DNA from: Streptomyces capitiformicae
GTDB taxonomy: Bacteria; Actinomycetota; Actinomycetes; Streptomycetales; Streptomycetaceae
Direction: 5' to 3'
Assembly: GCF_002214185.1 (NCBI RefSeq)
Contig: NZ_CP022161.1
Location: 9,555,486 to 9,619,485, forward strand
Length of the DNA: 64,000 bases
Shown here: positions 1-9,247 of the stretch, one piece after another
Layout of the letters: the number at the start of each line of letters is the position of its first letter
Numbering within the stretch: position 1 is the first letter of the stretch
Translations under genes and position numbers: made by a program
The notes under the pieces: model-generated
What the model saw: the letters and a program-made list of their open reading frames with translations, nothing else
Told to the model about the DNA's origin: nothing
Databases searched by the model: none

Positions 1-2
1 CC

Positions 3-935
3 GAAGTCGACTGCCGCCAGGCCCTGGAGCTGGAGCGGCGCACCCCCGGACCGGACACCGTGTCCCCCACGGTCGTCTTCGCCTATGCGCTGGCCCAGCG
101 CGGCAGATACGCCGCCGCCAAGGCCCTGCTCGCCCAGCTCGACCCCGCCGAACTGCGGCCGGTGTTCTACGTCCACCCCGTGTACTGGTGGACCCGGGCC
201 GCGATCCGCCGCGCCCACGGCGACCGGAACGGAGCACTGGTGGCGCTGCGGGCCAGTGGCCGGGCCCTACCACGGGGGGTCCCCGCGGCCCCGACGGTAC
301 TGCCCTGCTGGCTGGAGGCGGCCGACCTGCTGGGCGAACTGGGGCGCCCGGACGAGGCACGGCGCATCGCCGCCGAGGGCGGCGCGCTCGCCCGGCGTTG
401 GGGCACCCCGCGCGGTACCGCGCTCTCCCTGCTGGGCCGCGGGCTGGCCACGCCCGGCGGAGCCGGACACCGACTGCTGGACGAGGCATGCACCCTGTTC
501 GCCGAGTCCCGGGCGCGTCTGTTGTGGGCGCGCGCCGAGTACGCCCTGGGATCGGCGCTCCTCGACGCCGGCGACGCCAAGGCCGCCCGGCCCCGGCTGC
601 GGACCGCGCTGGACCTGATGATCGGGTGCGGGGCCGGGGACGCCGCGGAAGGCATCCGGCTCCGGCTCGCCGAGGCCGGCGGCCGGCCCCGGCGGCGCAC
701 CGGCCACCCGGGGGACGCCCTGACAGAACGTGAACGCGGTGTCGTACGGCTGGCCATGGCGGGCCGCTCCAACCGCGAGATATCCGACGCCCTGTACATC
801 ACCCGGCGCACGGTCGAGCTCCATCTGTCGAACTCGTACCAGAAGCTCGGCGTGAGCCGTCGGGAAGAGCTGGTGGACGTGTTGCGGGAACCGGCCGCGG
901 GCCGAGCCCGCCTCGCGGGGGGTGAGGGACGCTGA
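3..935 (+). CDS. LuxR-family (LAL-type) regulator, 5' truncated by window edge
   Basis: The reading frame is already open at base 3, so the start lies upstream; a GTG at 60 is internal. About 310 codons are visible. The body is Ala/Leu/Arg-rich helical sequence like the tetratricopeptide-like middle region of LAL regulators. The last 60 residues (from nt 720) form a LuxR/GerE helix-turn-helix with the motif LTERERGVVRLAMAGRSNRE followed by the recognition-helix segment RRTVELHLSNSYQKLGV. An N-terminal ATPase domain, usual in this family, would be outside the window. It is the first of three regulators in tandem and by position probably activates the adjacent polyketide operons. Its TGA (933-935) overlaps the likely start of the next gene. 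Family assignment is firm; target genes are inference. Confidence 0.9.
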   Translation, partial: EVDCRQALELERRTPGPDTVSPTVVFAYALAQRGRYAAAKALLAQLDPAELRPVFYVHPVYWWTRAAIRRAHGDRNGALVALRASGRALPRGVPAAPTVLPCWLEAADLLGELGRPDEARRIAAEGGALARRWGTPRGTALSLLGRGLATPGGAGHRLLDEACTLFAESRARLLWARAEYALGSALLDAGDAKAARPRLRTALDLMIGCGAGDAAEGIRLRLAEAGGRPRRRTGHPGDALTERERGVVRLAMAGRSNREISDALYITRRTVELHLSNSYQKLGVSRREELVDVLREPAAGRARLAGGEGR

Positions 936-1042
936 GCGCCGCACCCGGCCGTCGGCCGCTGTCGTACAGCGGTACCCCGGCCCAGGACCGTCTGACTCCG
1001 CTGCGCGGGCGCGACGCCGAGCAGGCGGCACTGCTGACCCGC

Positions 1043-3457
1043 ATGGCCGAGCTCGCCGAGGGCACCCCCGGCGCGACAGTGCTCCACGGCATTCCGGGCC
1101 ACGGCCGCAGCCGCCTGCTGCGCCGCGGCGTGGCCTTCGCCCGCACCGCCGGCGTCCAGGTACTGACCGCGCAGGGCTCGGCGGAGTACGCGCACGCCGC
1201 CTACGCGTTCGTACGGCAGTTGCGTCTGCCCCGGATTCCGGCGGAGGGGACGCCCACCGCCACGCGCTCGGTGCACGGTTGGTGTCGGGATCTGCTCAAC
1301 GCCGCGCGGCGTCCCACCCTGTTGGCCCTGGACGACGTGCAGTGGGCGGATCCGGAGTCGCTTCAGGTCATCGGGACGCTGCTGCGCCGGCTCGGCACGG
1401 CGCCGCTGGGGCTGCTGCTGACCGTGCCCGGCACCCGGGGGGAGTTCCCCGACCCGTGCGCCGAGCTGATCGACCAGGCCGCCATGCTCCAGGGCGGCCG
1501 GGGTCTGCTCCTGGAACTCGGGCCACTGAGTGCCCCGGACGTACGTGCTCTGTGCAGCTCGGCGGACGTGCCCGTCGCGGAGTCGGCGGACGACGTGTGG
1601 TGGGACGAGGCTCCCGGGCTCAGCGGCGGCAACCCGTGGCTGTTGACACGTGCTCTGGAGGAGATGCGCCGGGAGCCCGGTGAGCTGCGGGCCTCGGAGT
1701 TACGCACGGCGTTCGGCCACGGGATCGCGACCGCGTACCGGGAGCGGGTCACCGAGTCGACGAGGAGTCTCGCCCCGGGGGCGCTCGCGCTGCTGCGTGG
1801 TCTCACGGTGTGCCGGGGGCTGCTCGCGGTGGACCGGGTGGCGGCGCTTGTGGGCCTTGACGAGGCCGAACTGCCCAGTGCGCTACGGGAGTTACGGGTG
1901 CGGGGCCTGATCGACTTCGGCGATCCGCCGTGTCCACGGCCGACGAACTGCACGGTGGGGGCGCTGTCCGGCATGGACGCCGAGGACCGCAGACAGCTGC
2001 ACGCCTCGGCCGCCCGCTGGGCGCATCGCCACGGCGCCGACGACGAGGGGTTGTCCGCCCTGCTGCTGGCGACCGCCATGCCGCTGGGCGACCCCTGGGT
2101 GCCATGGGTGCTGCGCCGCGCCGCTTGCGCTCTGCGGTCACAGGGCCGGTACGACGAGGCGGCCGCGTTGCTGGAGCGGGCCCTGGCCGAGCCGCTCGAC
2201 GACGTGGAGCGCCCCGAAGTGCTGCTGGAGGCGGCGCAGGCGTACGCGATGACCGCCCCCGAGGCGGCGGGCCGCAGGATCGCCGAGCTGCTCAAGTGCC
2301 CCGGCGCCCGTCCGGGGGTGCGCGTCGCCGCCGTGGATCTGCTGTACGTCCGTAACGAGTGGACGCCGGAGGTCCGCGCGAAGGCCGAGGCGGATGCGGA
2401 CGAGGTCGTGGAATCGTCCCTGTTCTCGCAGGTGACGGCGGAACGGGGGCCCGGGCGTCCCGAGCTGGGGCCGGCCGGCGCCGGTCGGGACGCGCGGGAT
2501 CCCCGTGAAGCGCCCAGCCCGCAGGACTCCGCCGCGATGCTCGCCGCGGCCATCTGGGGCCGGTCCAAGCAGGGCGAGGACGCCACCGTCGTACTGGACC
2601 TGGCGCGTCGGCTGCTCGCCGTGGAGCAGGACGGGGCTCTGTACCCGCGGCTCGTCGCGTCCTGGGCGCTGTCCCTCGCGGACGCGCACGACGAGGCCCG
2701 TGACGCGCTGGACCGGGCGCTCGCCGCGGCCGGGCGGCGCTGCGGCACCGCGCTCGTGGGGCTGGGCCTGATGCTGCGGGCCGATCTCAGCCTGCGGGCG
2801 GGTGACCCGGACGCCTGTGCCCGCGACCTCGCCGCGTGTTGTTCCCTGGTGCCGCCCGCGCTCTGGCATCCCACCCGGCTGACCTCGCTGCGGGCGACAC
2901 GGATCCAGCTGCTGGTCGCGCAGGAGCGGTACGCCGAGGCCGACCGGCTGGCCCGTGAGGAACTGCCGCGCGGAGTCGAGCTGAGTGTGCCGTGGACCCA
3001 ACTTCTTTACGCCCGCGCGCAGTTGCTGCTCTGTCAGGGCCGTCCGCACCAGGCCCTGGCCGAGGCCGAGGAGTGCGGCCGCCGGCTGGCGGACCGCGGC
3101 TGGGTGAGCCCGGCGCCCTACGCCTGGCGTTCGCTGGCGGCGCTCGCCCATGCGGCGTGCGACAACGGTGCGCGTGCGACGGCCCTGTTCACCGAGGAGC
3201 TGCGGCTGGCCGAACGCTGGGGCACCGACTCCACCAGGAGCTGGGCCGAACTGCGGCAGCGCTTCGCCTCCCCCGTGCCCGGGTATGCCGGGGCGATCGA
3301 ACGCGCGCTGCGGCGGCTCGGCCCCACACCGGCTCCCCGGCGTTTCGCCCAGGCGATAGTGACACGTGAAACGGCCGCTCTGCACCACGCGTCCCGAGTG
3401 GCCGGATCGCCCGGCTCCGAGGACGAGACCGGGAACGGTCGCACCGCCGCACCCTGA
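1043..3457 (+). CDS. LAL-like AAA regulator lacking the LuxR HTH
   Basis: This is a large ATPase-type regulator of the LAL family. From the ATG at 1043, residues 15-25 carry a Walker A-like loop, GIPGHGRSRLL, in which the usual Lys is Arg. A Walker B-like motif, LLALDDVQWADPES, lies near residue 95. The remainder is helical repeat sequence. No C-terminal LuxR HTH is present; the protein ends in a Ser/Gly/Thr-rich tail. The ATG is probably not the true start: the typical N-terminal sequence PLRGRDAEQAALL is encoded in frame upstream, back to a stop at 923, and that stretch contains no ATG or GTG. A CTG at 932 overlapping the previous TGA and preceded by GAGGGA is the best candidate. It may work as a partner of the neighbouring HTH-bearing regulators rather than binding DNA itself (inference). 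Confidence 0.75.
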   Translation: MAELAEGTPGATVLHGIPGHGRSRLLRRGVAFARTAGVQVLTAQGSAEYAHAAYAFVRQLRLPRIPAEGTPTATRSVHGWCRDLLNAARRPTLLALDDVQWADPESLQVIGTLLRRLGTAPLGLLLTVPGTRGEFPDPCAELIDQAAMLQGGRGLLLELGPLSAPDVRALCSSADVPVAESADDVWWDEAPGLSGGNPWLLTRALEEMRREPGELRASELRTAFGHGIATAYRERVTESTRSLAPGALALLRGLTVCRGLLAVDRVAALVGLDEAELPSALRELRVRGLIDFGDPPCPRPTNCTVGALSGMDAEDRRQLHASAARWAHRHGADDEGLSALLLATAMPLGDPWVPWVLRRAACALRSQGRYDEAAALLERALAEPLDDVERPEVLLEAAQAYAMTAPEAAGRRIAELLKCPGARPGVRVAAVDLLYVRNEWTPEVRAKAEADADEVVESSLFSQVTAERGPGRPELGPAGAGRDARDPREAPSPQDSAAMLAAAIWGRSKQGEDATVVLDLARRLLAVEQDGALYPRLVASWALSLADAHDEARDALDRALAAAGRRCGTALVGLGLMLRADLSLRAGDPDACARDLAACCSLVPPALWHPTRLTSLRATRIQLLVAQERYAEADRLAREELPRGVELSVPWTQLLYARAQLLLCQGRPHQALAEAEECGRRLADRGWVSPAPYAWRSLAALAHAACDNGARATALFTEELRLAERWGTDSTRSWAELRQRFASPVPGYAGAIERALRRLGPTPAPRRFAQAIVTRETAALHHASRVAGSPGSEDETGNGRTAAP

Positions 3458-3527
3458 TCCCGCACGCATGACCACGCTCCACCCCACCCCCCACCGCTGG
3501 ACCGATTCGTGCAAGGAGGCCGCTGTC

Positions 3528-6428
3528 ATGTTGTTGGAGCGGCAAAACGAACTGAAGATCGCCGCTGAGGCCCTGACGCTCGCCGCACGGGGCACCGGGT
3601 CCCTGATCGTGATCAGCGGCCCGCCGGGCACCGGAAAGTCGGCCCTGCTCACGGAGATCGGGGAACTGGCCGCCCAGTACGCGGCCCGGCCGTCCGGCTC
3701 CGCGCCTCGGCGTCCCCTGGTGATGCGTGCCTACGGGGCGCCCACCGAACGCGACTTCTCCTTGGGCGTCGTACGGCAGTTGCTGGAGCCGGCCGTCAGA
3801 TCGGCTCCGAGCCGCTGGCGCTCGCCGGCCACCCGGCCCGCGCTGGCCTTCCTGGCCAGTGATCCGGAGGCGCCCCAGCAGCACACCGCGAATGCCAAGT
3901 ACGCCCTGCCGGCCCTGCTGGCGACCATGAGCCAGGACCGTACCCTGGTGCTGCTCATCGACGATCTGCACTGGGCGGACGACGGATCGCTGGACCTGTT
4001 CGTCCAGTTGGCGTCGCAGGAGACGTCCGTGGGGATCCTCGTGGTCGTGACCGTGTGCGAGGGGGAGCCGACGGTGGAACCGCCCGCCGTCCGGGCGATC
4101 ACCGCGACCGCCGAGCACACCCTGCTCCCGGCCTCCCTCAGCGCGGCGGGGGTGCAGAAGCTGATCATGGCGCACCTCGGCGCTCCGCCCGCAGCGGAGT
4201 TCTCCGCCGCCTGCCACGAAGCGACCCGTGGCAACCCGCTTCATGTGAGGTCCCTGCTCCAGGAGTGCAAGAGCCGGGGCATCGCACCGTCGGCCGCCCA
4301 GGCGGCCGAGGTGGCGACGCTGGTGCCGCCTGCGCTGCGCCGGCGGCTGCTGCTGTGCCTGCGTGAGATGCAGCCGTGGGCGCTGGCCGTGGCCCGGGCG
4401 CTGATGGTCCTCGGCGACGACGCCGACCCGCGGGTGGTGGGCGAACTGGCCGGGCTGGACGACGTGGACAGCAGTCGCGGTCTCGCGGAACTGCGCCGTC
4501 TGGCCCTGGTGAGCCGCAAGGGGGTCCGGCTGGCCCATCGGGCCGCGTACGAGGTCATCGAGGAGGCGACACCACTGAGCGAGCGCAACCGGCTGCATCT
4601 GCGGGCCGCCGATCTGCTGCGCTACCGGGGCCTGGACCCCGAACGGGTGGCCACCCATCTGGTGGCGGTGACCTCGCTGCTGGACGAACAGGCGGTGGCG
4701 GAGCTGCGGGTCGCCGCGGACGAGGCGGTACTGCGGGGCGACCCCGTGGCCGCCGCCCGCTATCTGCGCCGGGCGCTGCGGGACAGCCCGCCGTGCAGCG
4801 AGGAGCGGGCCCGGCTGCTGGTGGAACTGGCGACCGTGGAACGCAGCTTCGCCCCGTCGGTCGCGGTCCGGCACATCACCCAGGCGTACCACTTGCTGTC
4901 CGGCCCTCAGTCGCGCGCCGAGGCGCTGATGACGCTCACTCCCGTGGCCATCGGCACCAGTCTGCTGTCGCTGGAGGACCTGCTCCGGCAGACGGCACAG
5001 GAGCTGGGGCCCGCCGACGCGTTGCCGCCCGGGTTACGCCGGCTGGCGGTGCGTCTGGAGGCACGGCTGCAGCACCTCGGCGAGAACGATCCGGCGGTGC
5101 TCGCCTCGGCCGCGGGCCGGCTGGCCCGCCTCGGCGAACGGCCGGAGACCGCGCGCGGGGACGAGCGGGAGCTGGTGGCGGCGCTGCTGCACACGGCGGC
5201 CGCTGCCGCCGACGTCCCCTCCTCCCGGATCGCGCGGCTCGCGAGACAGGTGCTCGACCACACACCCGCCACCGCCGCCCAGGTGCACACCCTGGTGCCG
5301 TTGACGGTGCCGGTCGCGGTCAGCACGGACTCGGTGGAGGGGCTGTCGCCGTGGCTGGACACGGCCCTCGAGGACGCGGTGCGACGGGGCGGACGGCTGG
5401 AGGAGTCGGTGATCCTCAGCCAGCAGGCGCTCGTCCTGGTGGCCCACGGCCGCCTCGCCGAGGCGCAGGCACGGGCGGTCAAGGCCTGCGCGGTGGCCGG
5501 AGCGGACGAGATGACCACGCTCTCGTCGATGGCCCTGATCATGGTGGCGCTGCGGACCCGGCAGCCTGAACTGGCCGCCGCACTGCCGGACCGGCTGCGC
5601 GGGCCGGCCGAGAACTGCTGGTTCCAGGGGCTGCGCACCCTGGTGCGGGGCATGGAGGCGGAGCGCCGCGAGGAGCCCGCGCTCGCGCTGGAGCACTACA
5701 CCGAGGCCGGGTACGTCCTGGAGCGGTCGGGATGGCGCAATCCCGCGTTCGCGCCCTGGGAATACCTGGCCGCGCGGGTGCACCAGCGCATGGGCGATGC
5801 CGAACGGGCCGAGGAGTTGGGCGCGCGGTATCTGGAGCGGGCCCGCAAGTGGGGCGCCCCGGCGCCCCTGGGCCGCGCGCTGGCGCTGCGGGCCTCCTTG
5901 GCGGGGACGGCGGCGGCAGCGGGTCTGCTGCGGGACGCCGCGGACGTACTCGAGGCCTCCGCCGATCTGCACACGCGGGCGGTGGTCCAGCTGCGACTCG
6001 CGGAGACGGTGGCCCCGCACCGGCCGGACGAGGCGGAGCAGGCGCTGCGTGCGGCGTACGACCTGGCCGTCGCGTGCGACGCGTCCTGGGTCGCGTCCCG
6101 GGCACAGGAGATGCTGGGGCCGGAGGCGGTGCGCGGGGCGGCGGTGCGTGGGGCGGCGGCGCACGGGGCGGCCCTGGCGCAGTTGACGCCGGCGGAACGG
6201 ATGGTGGCCCAGATGGCGGTGCAGGGGCTGACCAACCAGGCCATAGCCGATGCCCTCGGGGTCTCCAGACGGGCGGTGGAGAAACATCTGACGAGCTGTT
6301 ACCGCAAGATGTCGACGTCCGGCCGCCCGGGGCTCATCGCCGCGTTGAAGGACTCGGGGCTGTTCGATGTGACGGACGCGATCGCCGGGCCACCCGCCGG
6401 GGAGGTGTATCCCCAGGGGGTGGCCTGA
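3528..6428 (+). CDS. LAL-type LuxR-family transcriptional regulator
   Basis: A complete LAL regulator of 966 residues. The ATG at 3528 follows a good ribosome site (AAGGAGG, 3513-3519); the frame is open further upstream but without such a signal. Walker A is canonical (SGPPGTGKSALL, residues 30-41) and Walker B lies at about residues 139-150 (LVLLIDDLHWADD). Helical repeats fill the middle. The C-terminal HTH (about 886-945) contains LTPAERMVAQMAVQGLTNQA and VSRRAVEKHLTSCYRKM. LAL proteins are usual pathway-specific activators in macrolide and polyene clusters, and this gene converges on the thioesterase gene of such a cluster. Repeated GCGGCGGTGCG units near 6125-6170 encode a short Ala/Gly/Arg repeat just before the HTH. 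Family is certain; regulation of the PKS operons is inferred from position. Confidence 0.93.
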   Translation: MLLERQNELKIAAEALTLAARGTGSLIVISGPPGTGKSALLTEIGELAAQYAARPSGSAPRRPLVMRAYGAPTERDFSLGVVRQLLEPAVRSAPSRWRSPATRPALAFLASDPEAPQQHTANAKYALPALLATMSQDRTLVLLIDDLHWADDGSLDLFVQLASQETSVGILVVVTVCEGEPTVEPPAVRAITATAEHTLLPASLSAAGVQKLIMAHLGAPPAAEFSAACHEATRGNPLHVRSLLQECKSRGIAPSAAQAAEVATLVPPALRRRLLLCLREMQPWALAVARALMVLGDDADPRVVGELAGLDDVDSSRGLAELRRLALVSRKGVRLAHRAAYEVIEEATPLSERNRLHLRAADLLRYRGLDPERVATHLVAVTSLLDEQAVAELRVAADEAVLRGDPVAAARYLRRALRDSPPCSEERARLLVELATVERSFAPSVAVRHITQAYHLLSGPQSRAEALMTLTPVAIGTSLLSLEDLLRQTAQELGPADALPPGLRRLAVRLEARLQHLGENDPAVLASAAGRLARLGERPETARGDERELVAALLHTAAAAADVPSSRIARLARQVLDHTPATAAQVHTLVPLTVPVAVSTDSVEGLSPWLDTALEDAVRRGGRLEESVILSQQALVLVAHGRLAEAQARAVKACAVAGADEMTTLSSMALIMVALRTRQPELAAALPDRLRGPAENCWFQGLRTLVRGMEAERREEPALALEHYTEAGYVLERSGWRNPAFAPWEYLAARVHQRMGDAERAEELGARYLERARKWGAPAPLGRALALRASLAGTAAAAGLLRDAADVLEASADLHTRAVVQLRLAETVAPHRPDEAEQALRAAYDLAVACDASWVASRAQEMLGPEAVRGAAVRGAAAHGAALAQLTPAERMVAQMAVQGLTNQAIADALGVSRRAVEKHLTSCYRKMSTSGRPGLIAALKDSGLFDVTDAIAGPPAGEVYPQGVA

Positions 6429-6440
6429 GGTCGGTGGCGG

Positions 6441-6458
6441 GCCGCCCCGTCGGGCGGC
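6441..6458. terminator. short GC stem-loop between convergent genes
   Basis: GCCGCCC (6441-6447) pairs perfectly with GGGCGGC (6452-6458) around a four-base loop. It lies in the 61-base gap between the converging LAL regulator (ends 6428) and thioesterase (ends 6490), so it could end transcription from both sides. No U-run follows, as is common in Streptomyces. Confidence 0.5.
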
Positions 6459-6489
6459 GCCGTCAGACAGCTCCGTCAGAGGGCTCCGG

Positions 6490-7263
6490 TCAGACTGCGT
6501 CCGGGACGCTCCGTGCCGCGAAGTGCTCGTCGAGGACGTTCAGCACGTCCGCGGCGCGGTCGTTGAGGTAGAAGTGGCCGCCGGGGAAGATCCGCAGGTC
6601 GAAGTCGGCCGTGGTGTGCTTCTCCCAGTCGCGGGCCTCGTCGATCGTCGTCTTGGCGTCGCTGTCGCCGACCAGGGCGGTGACCGGGATGTCCACCGTG
6701 ACGCCGGGCGGGCAGCGGTACGTCTCCACGGCCCGGTAGTCCCCGCGGAGCGCGGGCAGGATCATGCGGAGGAGTTCGTCGTCGCCGAGCAGCCGGTCGT
6801 CGGTGCCGCTCAGGGCCTTGACCTCGGCGATGACGCCGTCGTCGTCGCGCAGGTGGACGTTCTCGTCGCGATGGCGGGAGGGCGCCCGCCGGCCGGAGAC
6901 GAAGAGCCGCACGGGAGCCGTGCGGCCGTCCCGCTCGCATCTCCGGGCGACCTCGAAGGCGAGGAGCGCGCCCATGCTGTGACCGAAGAAGGTGAGCGGA
7001 CGGTCGTCCTGGCCGCGCAGCGCCTCGTGCACGCGGTCCGCGAGGGTGCCGATGTCGTCGACGAGCGGTTCCCTGCGCCGGTCCTGGCGGCCCGGGTACT
7101 GCAGTGCGACGACGTCGACGTGCGGGGCGAGGGCGGTGGCGACGGGCACGTAGTAGCTGGCCGAGCCCCCCGCGTGCGGGAAGCAGATCAGGCGGTGGGC
7201 GGCGTCGGGCGCCGGTTGGAACCGCCGGCACCACAGGCCGTCGTCATGGGGGCTCACGCTCAC
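6490..7263 (-). CDS. type II thioesterase of the polyketide cluster
   Basis: Alpha/beta-hydrolase of 257 residues, the normal size for editing thioesterases that clear stalled or wrong acyl groups from PKS carrier proteins. Visible family motifs are LICFPHAGGSASYY near residue 25, the nucleophile elbow GHSMG (94-98, Ser96), a downstream Asp in ALVGDSDA and a C-terminal His in FPGGHFYLND, giving a full catalytic triad. The start is set at GTG 7263 because AAGGGAG (7274-7280) lies at a suitable distance; the frame extends upstream without support. It converges on the LAL regulator and diverges from the metallophosphoesterase operon, sharing a 267-base promoter region. The type II assignment rests on the free-standing gene and the PKS context. 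Confidence 0.92.
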   Translation of the reverse strand: MSVSPHDDGLWCRRFQPAPDAAHRLICFPHAGGSASYYVPVATALAPHVDVVALQYPGRQDRRREPLVDDIGTLADRVHEALRGQDDRPLTFFGHSMGALLAFEVARRCERDGRTAPVRLFVSGRRAPSRHRDENVHLRDDDGVIAEVKALSGTDDRLLGDDELLRMILPALRGDYRAVETYRCPPGVTVDIPVTALVGDSDAKTTIDEARDWEKHTTADFDLRIFPGGHFYLNDRAADVLNVLDEHFAARSVPDAV

Positions 7264-7530
7264 GCTGCTTCCACTCCCTTTTCTCTCTTTGCCTCTGCGA
7301 TCGGCTGTTGCCGCTGTGATCGACTGTGGAGCAGTTGCCTGCTCAGGTGGACGTCTTCCCACTATCGGGGACGCTGAAATTCACAGGCCTCACACGGCGG
7401 GAAGTCTGGGCGAATCCCTTGTCCTTGGCCCGGCATGCCGGTCACGCATTGAAGGAACGGGTGGGCCGATGGCATAAATCTGAGCGCCGGACGCGAATCG
7501 AGGCGCCGGACGCGCAGCGAGGAGTTCGGC
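7264..7530. promoter_or_regulatory. divergent promoter region, thioesterase / metallophosphoesterase
   Basis: This gap of 267 bases separates two divergent cluster genes and must hold promoters for both. It is visibly less GC-rich than its flanks around 7270-7330. I could not pick out a convincing conserved regulator box by eye. The ribosome sites AAGGGAG (7274-7280, minus strand) and GAGGAG (about 7518-7523, plus strand) bound it. Confidence 0.45.
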
Positions 7531-8442
7531 ATGCCCAGCACCACGAATCCGCGGACATCGGACGGCGAAGCGGTACGCGACCCCGCGGGCGGCCGGCTCT
7601 TCGCGGTCAGCGACCTGCACGTCGCCTACGAGCAGAACCGGGCGGTCGTCCAGGACCTGTACCCTGCCGACCCCTCCGACTGGCTGATCGTCGCGGGGGA
7701 CATCGGAGAGCTGACGGCCGACGTCGAGTGGGCGCTGCGGCTGCTGGCCGAGCGGTTCGCCCGCGTCGTGTGGGTGCCCGGCAACCACGAACTGTGGACG
7801 CACCCTGACGACCCGGTACGGCTGCGCGGCGAGGCCCGCTACCGCTCCCTCGTCGAACTGTGCCGTTCCCTCGGGGTGTTGACGCCGGAGGATCCGTACG
7901 CCCAGTGGCCTGGCCCGGACGGGCCGGTGGTGATCGCGCCGCTGTTCCTGCTGTACGACTACTCGTTCCTGCCGCCGGGTGCCACCGGCACCGCCGACGC
8001 GCTCGCGCGGGCGGAGGAGGCGGGAGTCGTGGCCACCGACGAGTTCCTCCTGCACAGCGACCCCTACCCCGACCGCGCGGCCTGGTGCCGGGCCCGCCTC
8101 GCGTACACCCGTGAACGGCTGGACACCTGCCCGCCGGAGCTGCCCACCGTCCTGGTGAACCACTTCCCGCTGGTGCGCGAGCCCACCCGGGTGCTGCGCT
8201 ACCCCGAGTTCGCGCTGTGGTGCGGCACCACCGCCACCCACGACTGGCACCGCCGCTACCGGGCGGCCACCGTCGTCTACGGCCATCTGCACATCCCCCG
8301 CACCACCTGGCACGACGGGGTGCCGCACCGCGAGGTGTCGCTCGGCTACCCGCGCGAGTGGCAGGCCCGCGGCAGACCCGATCCGCTGCTGCGGGAGATC
8401 CTGCCCCGGCGGGCCGCCGTGTCCCGGCGAGGTACCCGATGA
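7531..8442 (+). CDS. calcineurin-like metallophosphoesterase
   Basis: A 303-residue protein with the full set of metallophosphoesterase metal ligands: SDLHVAYE (Asp28, His30), IVAGDIGE, VPGNHELW, VNHFPL and YGHLHIPR. Such enzymes hydrolyse phosphomono- or diesters using a dinuclear metal centre; the substrate here is unknown. The ATG follows GAGGAG. Its last codons overlap the ATG of the phosphopantetheinyl transferase by four bases (ATGA, 8439-8442), so the two are translationally coupled. That pairing suggests a role tied to carrier-protein maturation, for example removing or recycling phosphopantetheine-related groups, but this is inference only. No signal peptide or membrane segment is seen. 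Confidence 0.88.
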   Translation: MPSTTNPRTSDGEAVRDPAGGRLFAVSDLHVAYEQNRAVVQDLYPADPSDWLIVAGDIGELTADVEWALRLLAERFARVVWVPGNHELWTHPDDPVRLRGEARYRSLVELCRSLGVLTPEDPYAQWPGPDGPVVIAPLFLLYDYSFLPPGATGTADALARAEEAGVVATDEFLLHSDPYPDRAAWCRARLAYTRERLDTCPPELPTVLVNHFPLVREPTRVLRYPEFALWCGTTATHDWHRRYRAATVVYGHLHIPRTTWHDGVPHREVSLGYPREWQARGRPDPLLREILPRRAAVSRRGTR

Positions 8443-9164
8443 CGCCGCTGATGCGCCGACTGCTGCCGGAGCAGGTCGAAGTGACCGAGGTGCGCGGCGA
8501 GTTGGCCGCTCCCCCGCTGTTCCCGGAGGAGGCCGCGACGGTGGCCCGGGCGGTGGACAAGCGGCGCCGGGAGTTCGCCACGGGCCGCCGCTGCGCCCGC
8601 CTGTCGCTGGCCGCGCTCGGCTGCACGGCGGCCCCGCTGCTGCCGGGCCCCTCGGGTGCGCCCGACTGGCCCGCCGGCGTGGTCGGGGCGATCTCCCACT
8701 GCGACGGCTACCGGGTGGCCGCGGTCGCCCACGATCGTGATCTGGCCGGTCTCGGTATCGACGCCGAACCGGCCGGCCCGCTGCCGGACGGTGTCCTCGA
8801 CGCGGTGTCGCTGCCCGAGGAACGGGCCGACCTCGCCCGGCTGACGAGCACCGCGCCCGAAATCCCCTGGGACCGGCTGCTGTTCAGCGCCAAGGAAGCG
8901 GTCTACAAGGTGTGGTTCCCCCTCACCCGCAAACCGCTCGGGTTCGAGGACGCCCGGCTGCGCTTCACCCGTGAGACAGCGACAGCGGGCCTGGAGCGTG
9001 GCACCTTCGCAGTCCGGCTCCTCGTGCCGCTGCCGCCCGCGCTGATACGGGCGGCCGACGGCGGGGCCGTGGATCTGACGGGCCGGTGGCTGGTGGGCGA
9101 GGGCATGGTGCTCACCGCGCTGACGCTCCCCGCGGCCGGCTCCGGCGCGGAGCGGCCCGCCTGA
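8439..9164 (+). CDS. 4'-phosphopantetheinyl transferase (EntD/Sfp superfamily)
   Basis: This 241-residue enzyme should load phosphopantetheine from CoA onto the Ser of acyl carrier proteins, here most likely the PKS ACPs. Characteristic sequences are the mid-protein basic segment RRREFATGRRCAR, the ISHCDGYRVAAV strand, the metal-binding LGIDAEP and the signature FSAKEAVYKVWFP. The size and RREF-GR-CAR pattern fit the EntD-like subgroup used for large actinobacterial PKSs. The start ATG overlaps the stop of the metallophosphoesterase gene by four bases. The gap to the next gene (2,3-dehydratase) is 83 bases and contains a short repeated CCCGACCTTGACGG sequence. Activation of the local PKS is inferred; it may serve the whole cell. 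Confidence 0.92.
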   Translation: MTPLMRRLLPEQVEVTEVRGELAAPPLFPEEAATVARAVDKRRREFATGRRCARLSLAALGCTAAPLLPGPSGAPDWPAGVVGAISHCDGYRVAAVAHDRDLAGLGIDAEPAGPLPDGVLDAVSLPEERADLARLTSTAPEIPWDRLLFSAKEAVYKVWFPLTRKPLGFEDARLRFTRETATAGLERGTFAVRLLVPLPPALIRAADGGAVDLTGRWLVGEGMVLTALTLPAAGSGAERPA

Positions 9165-9247
9165 GAACCGGCCGAGACACCAGGCATCTGTGACCCCGAC
9201 CCTGACGGCCCGACCTTGACGGCCCGACCTTGACGGAGAGACCCACC

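Noticed and set aside
1363..3652. Minus-strand frames across the second LAL-like gene
   Set aside because: Ser/Arg/Pro-rich shadows; the plus strand holds the Walker B motif and the continuous helical-repeat protein.
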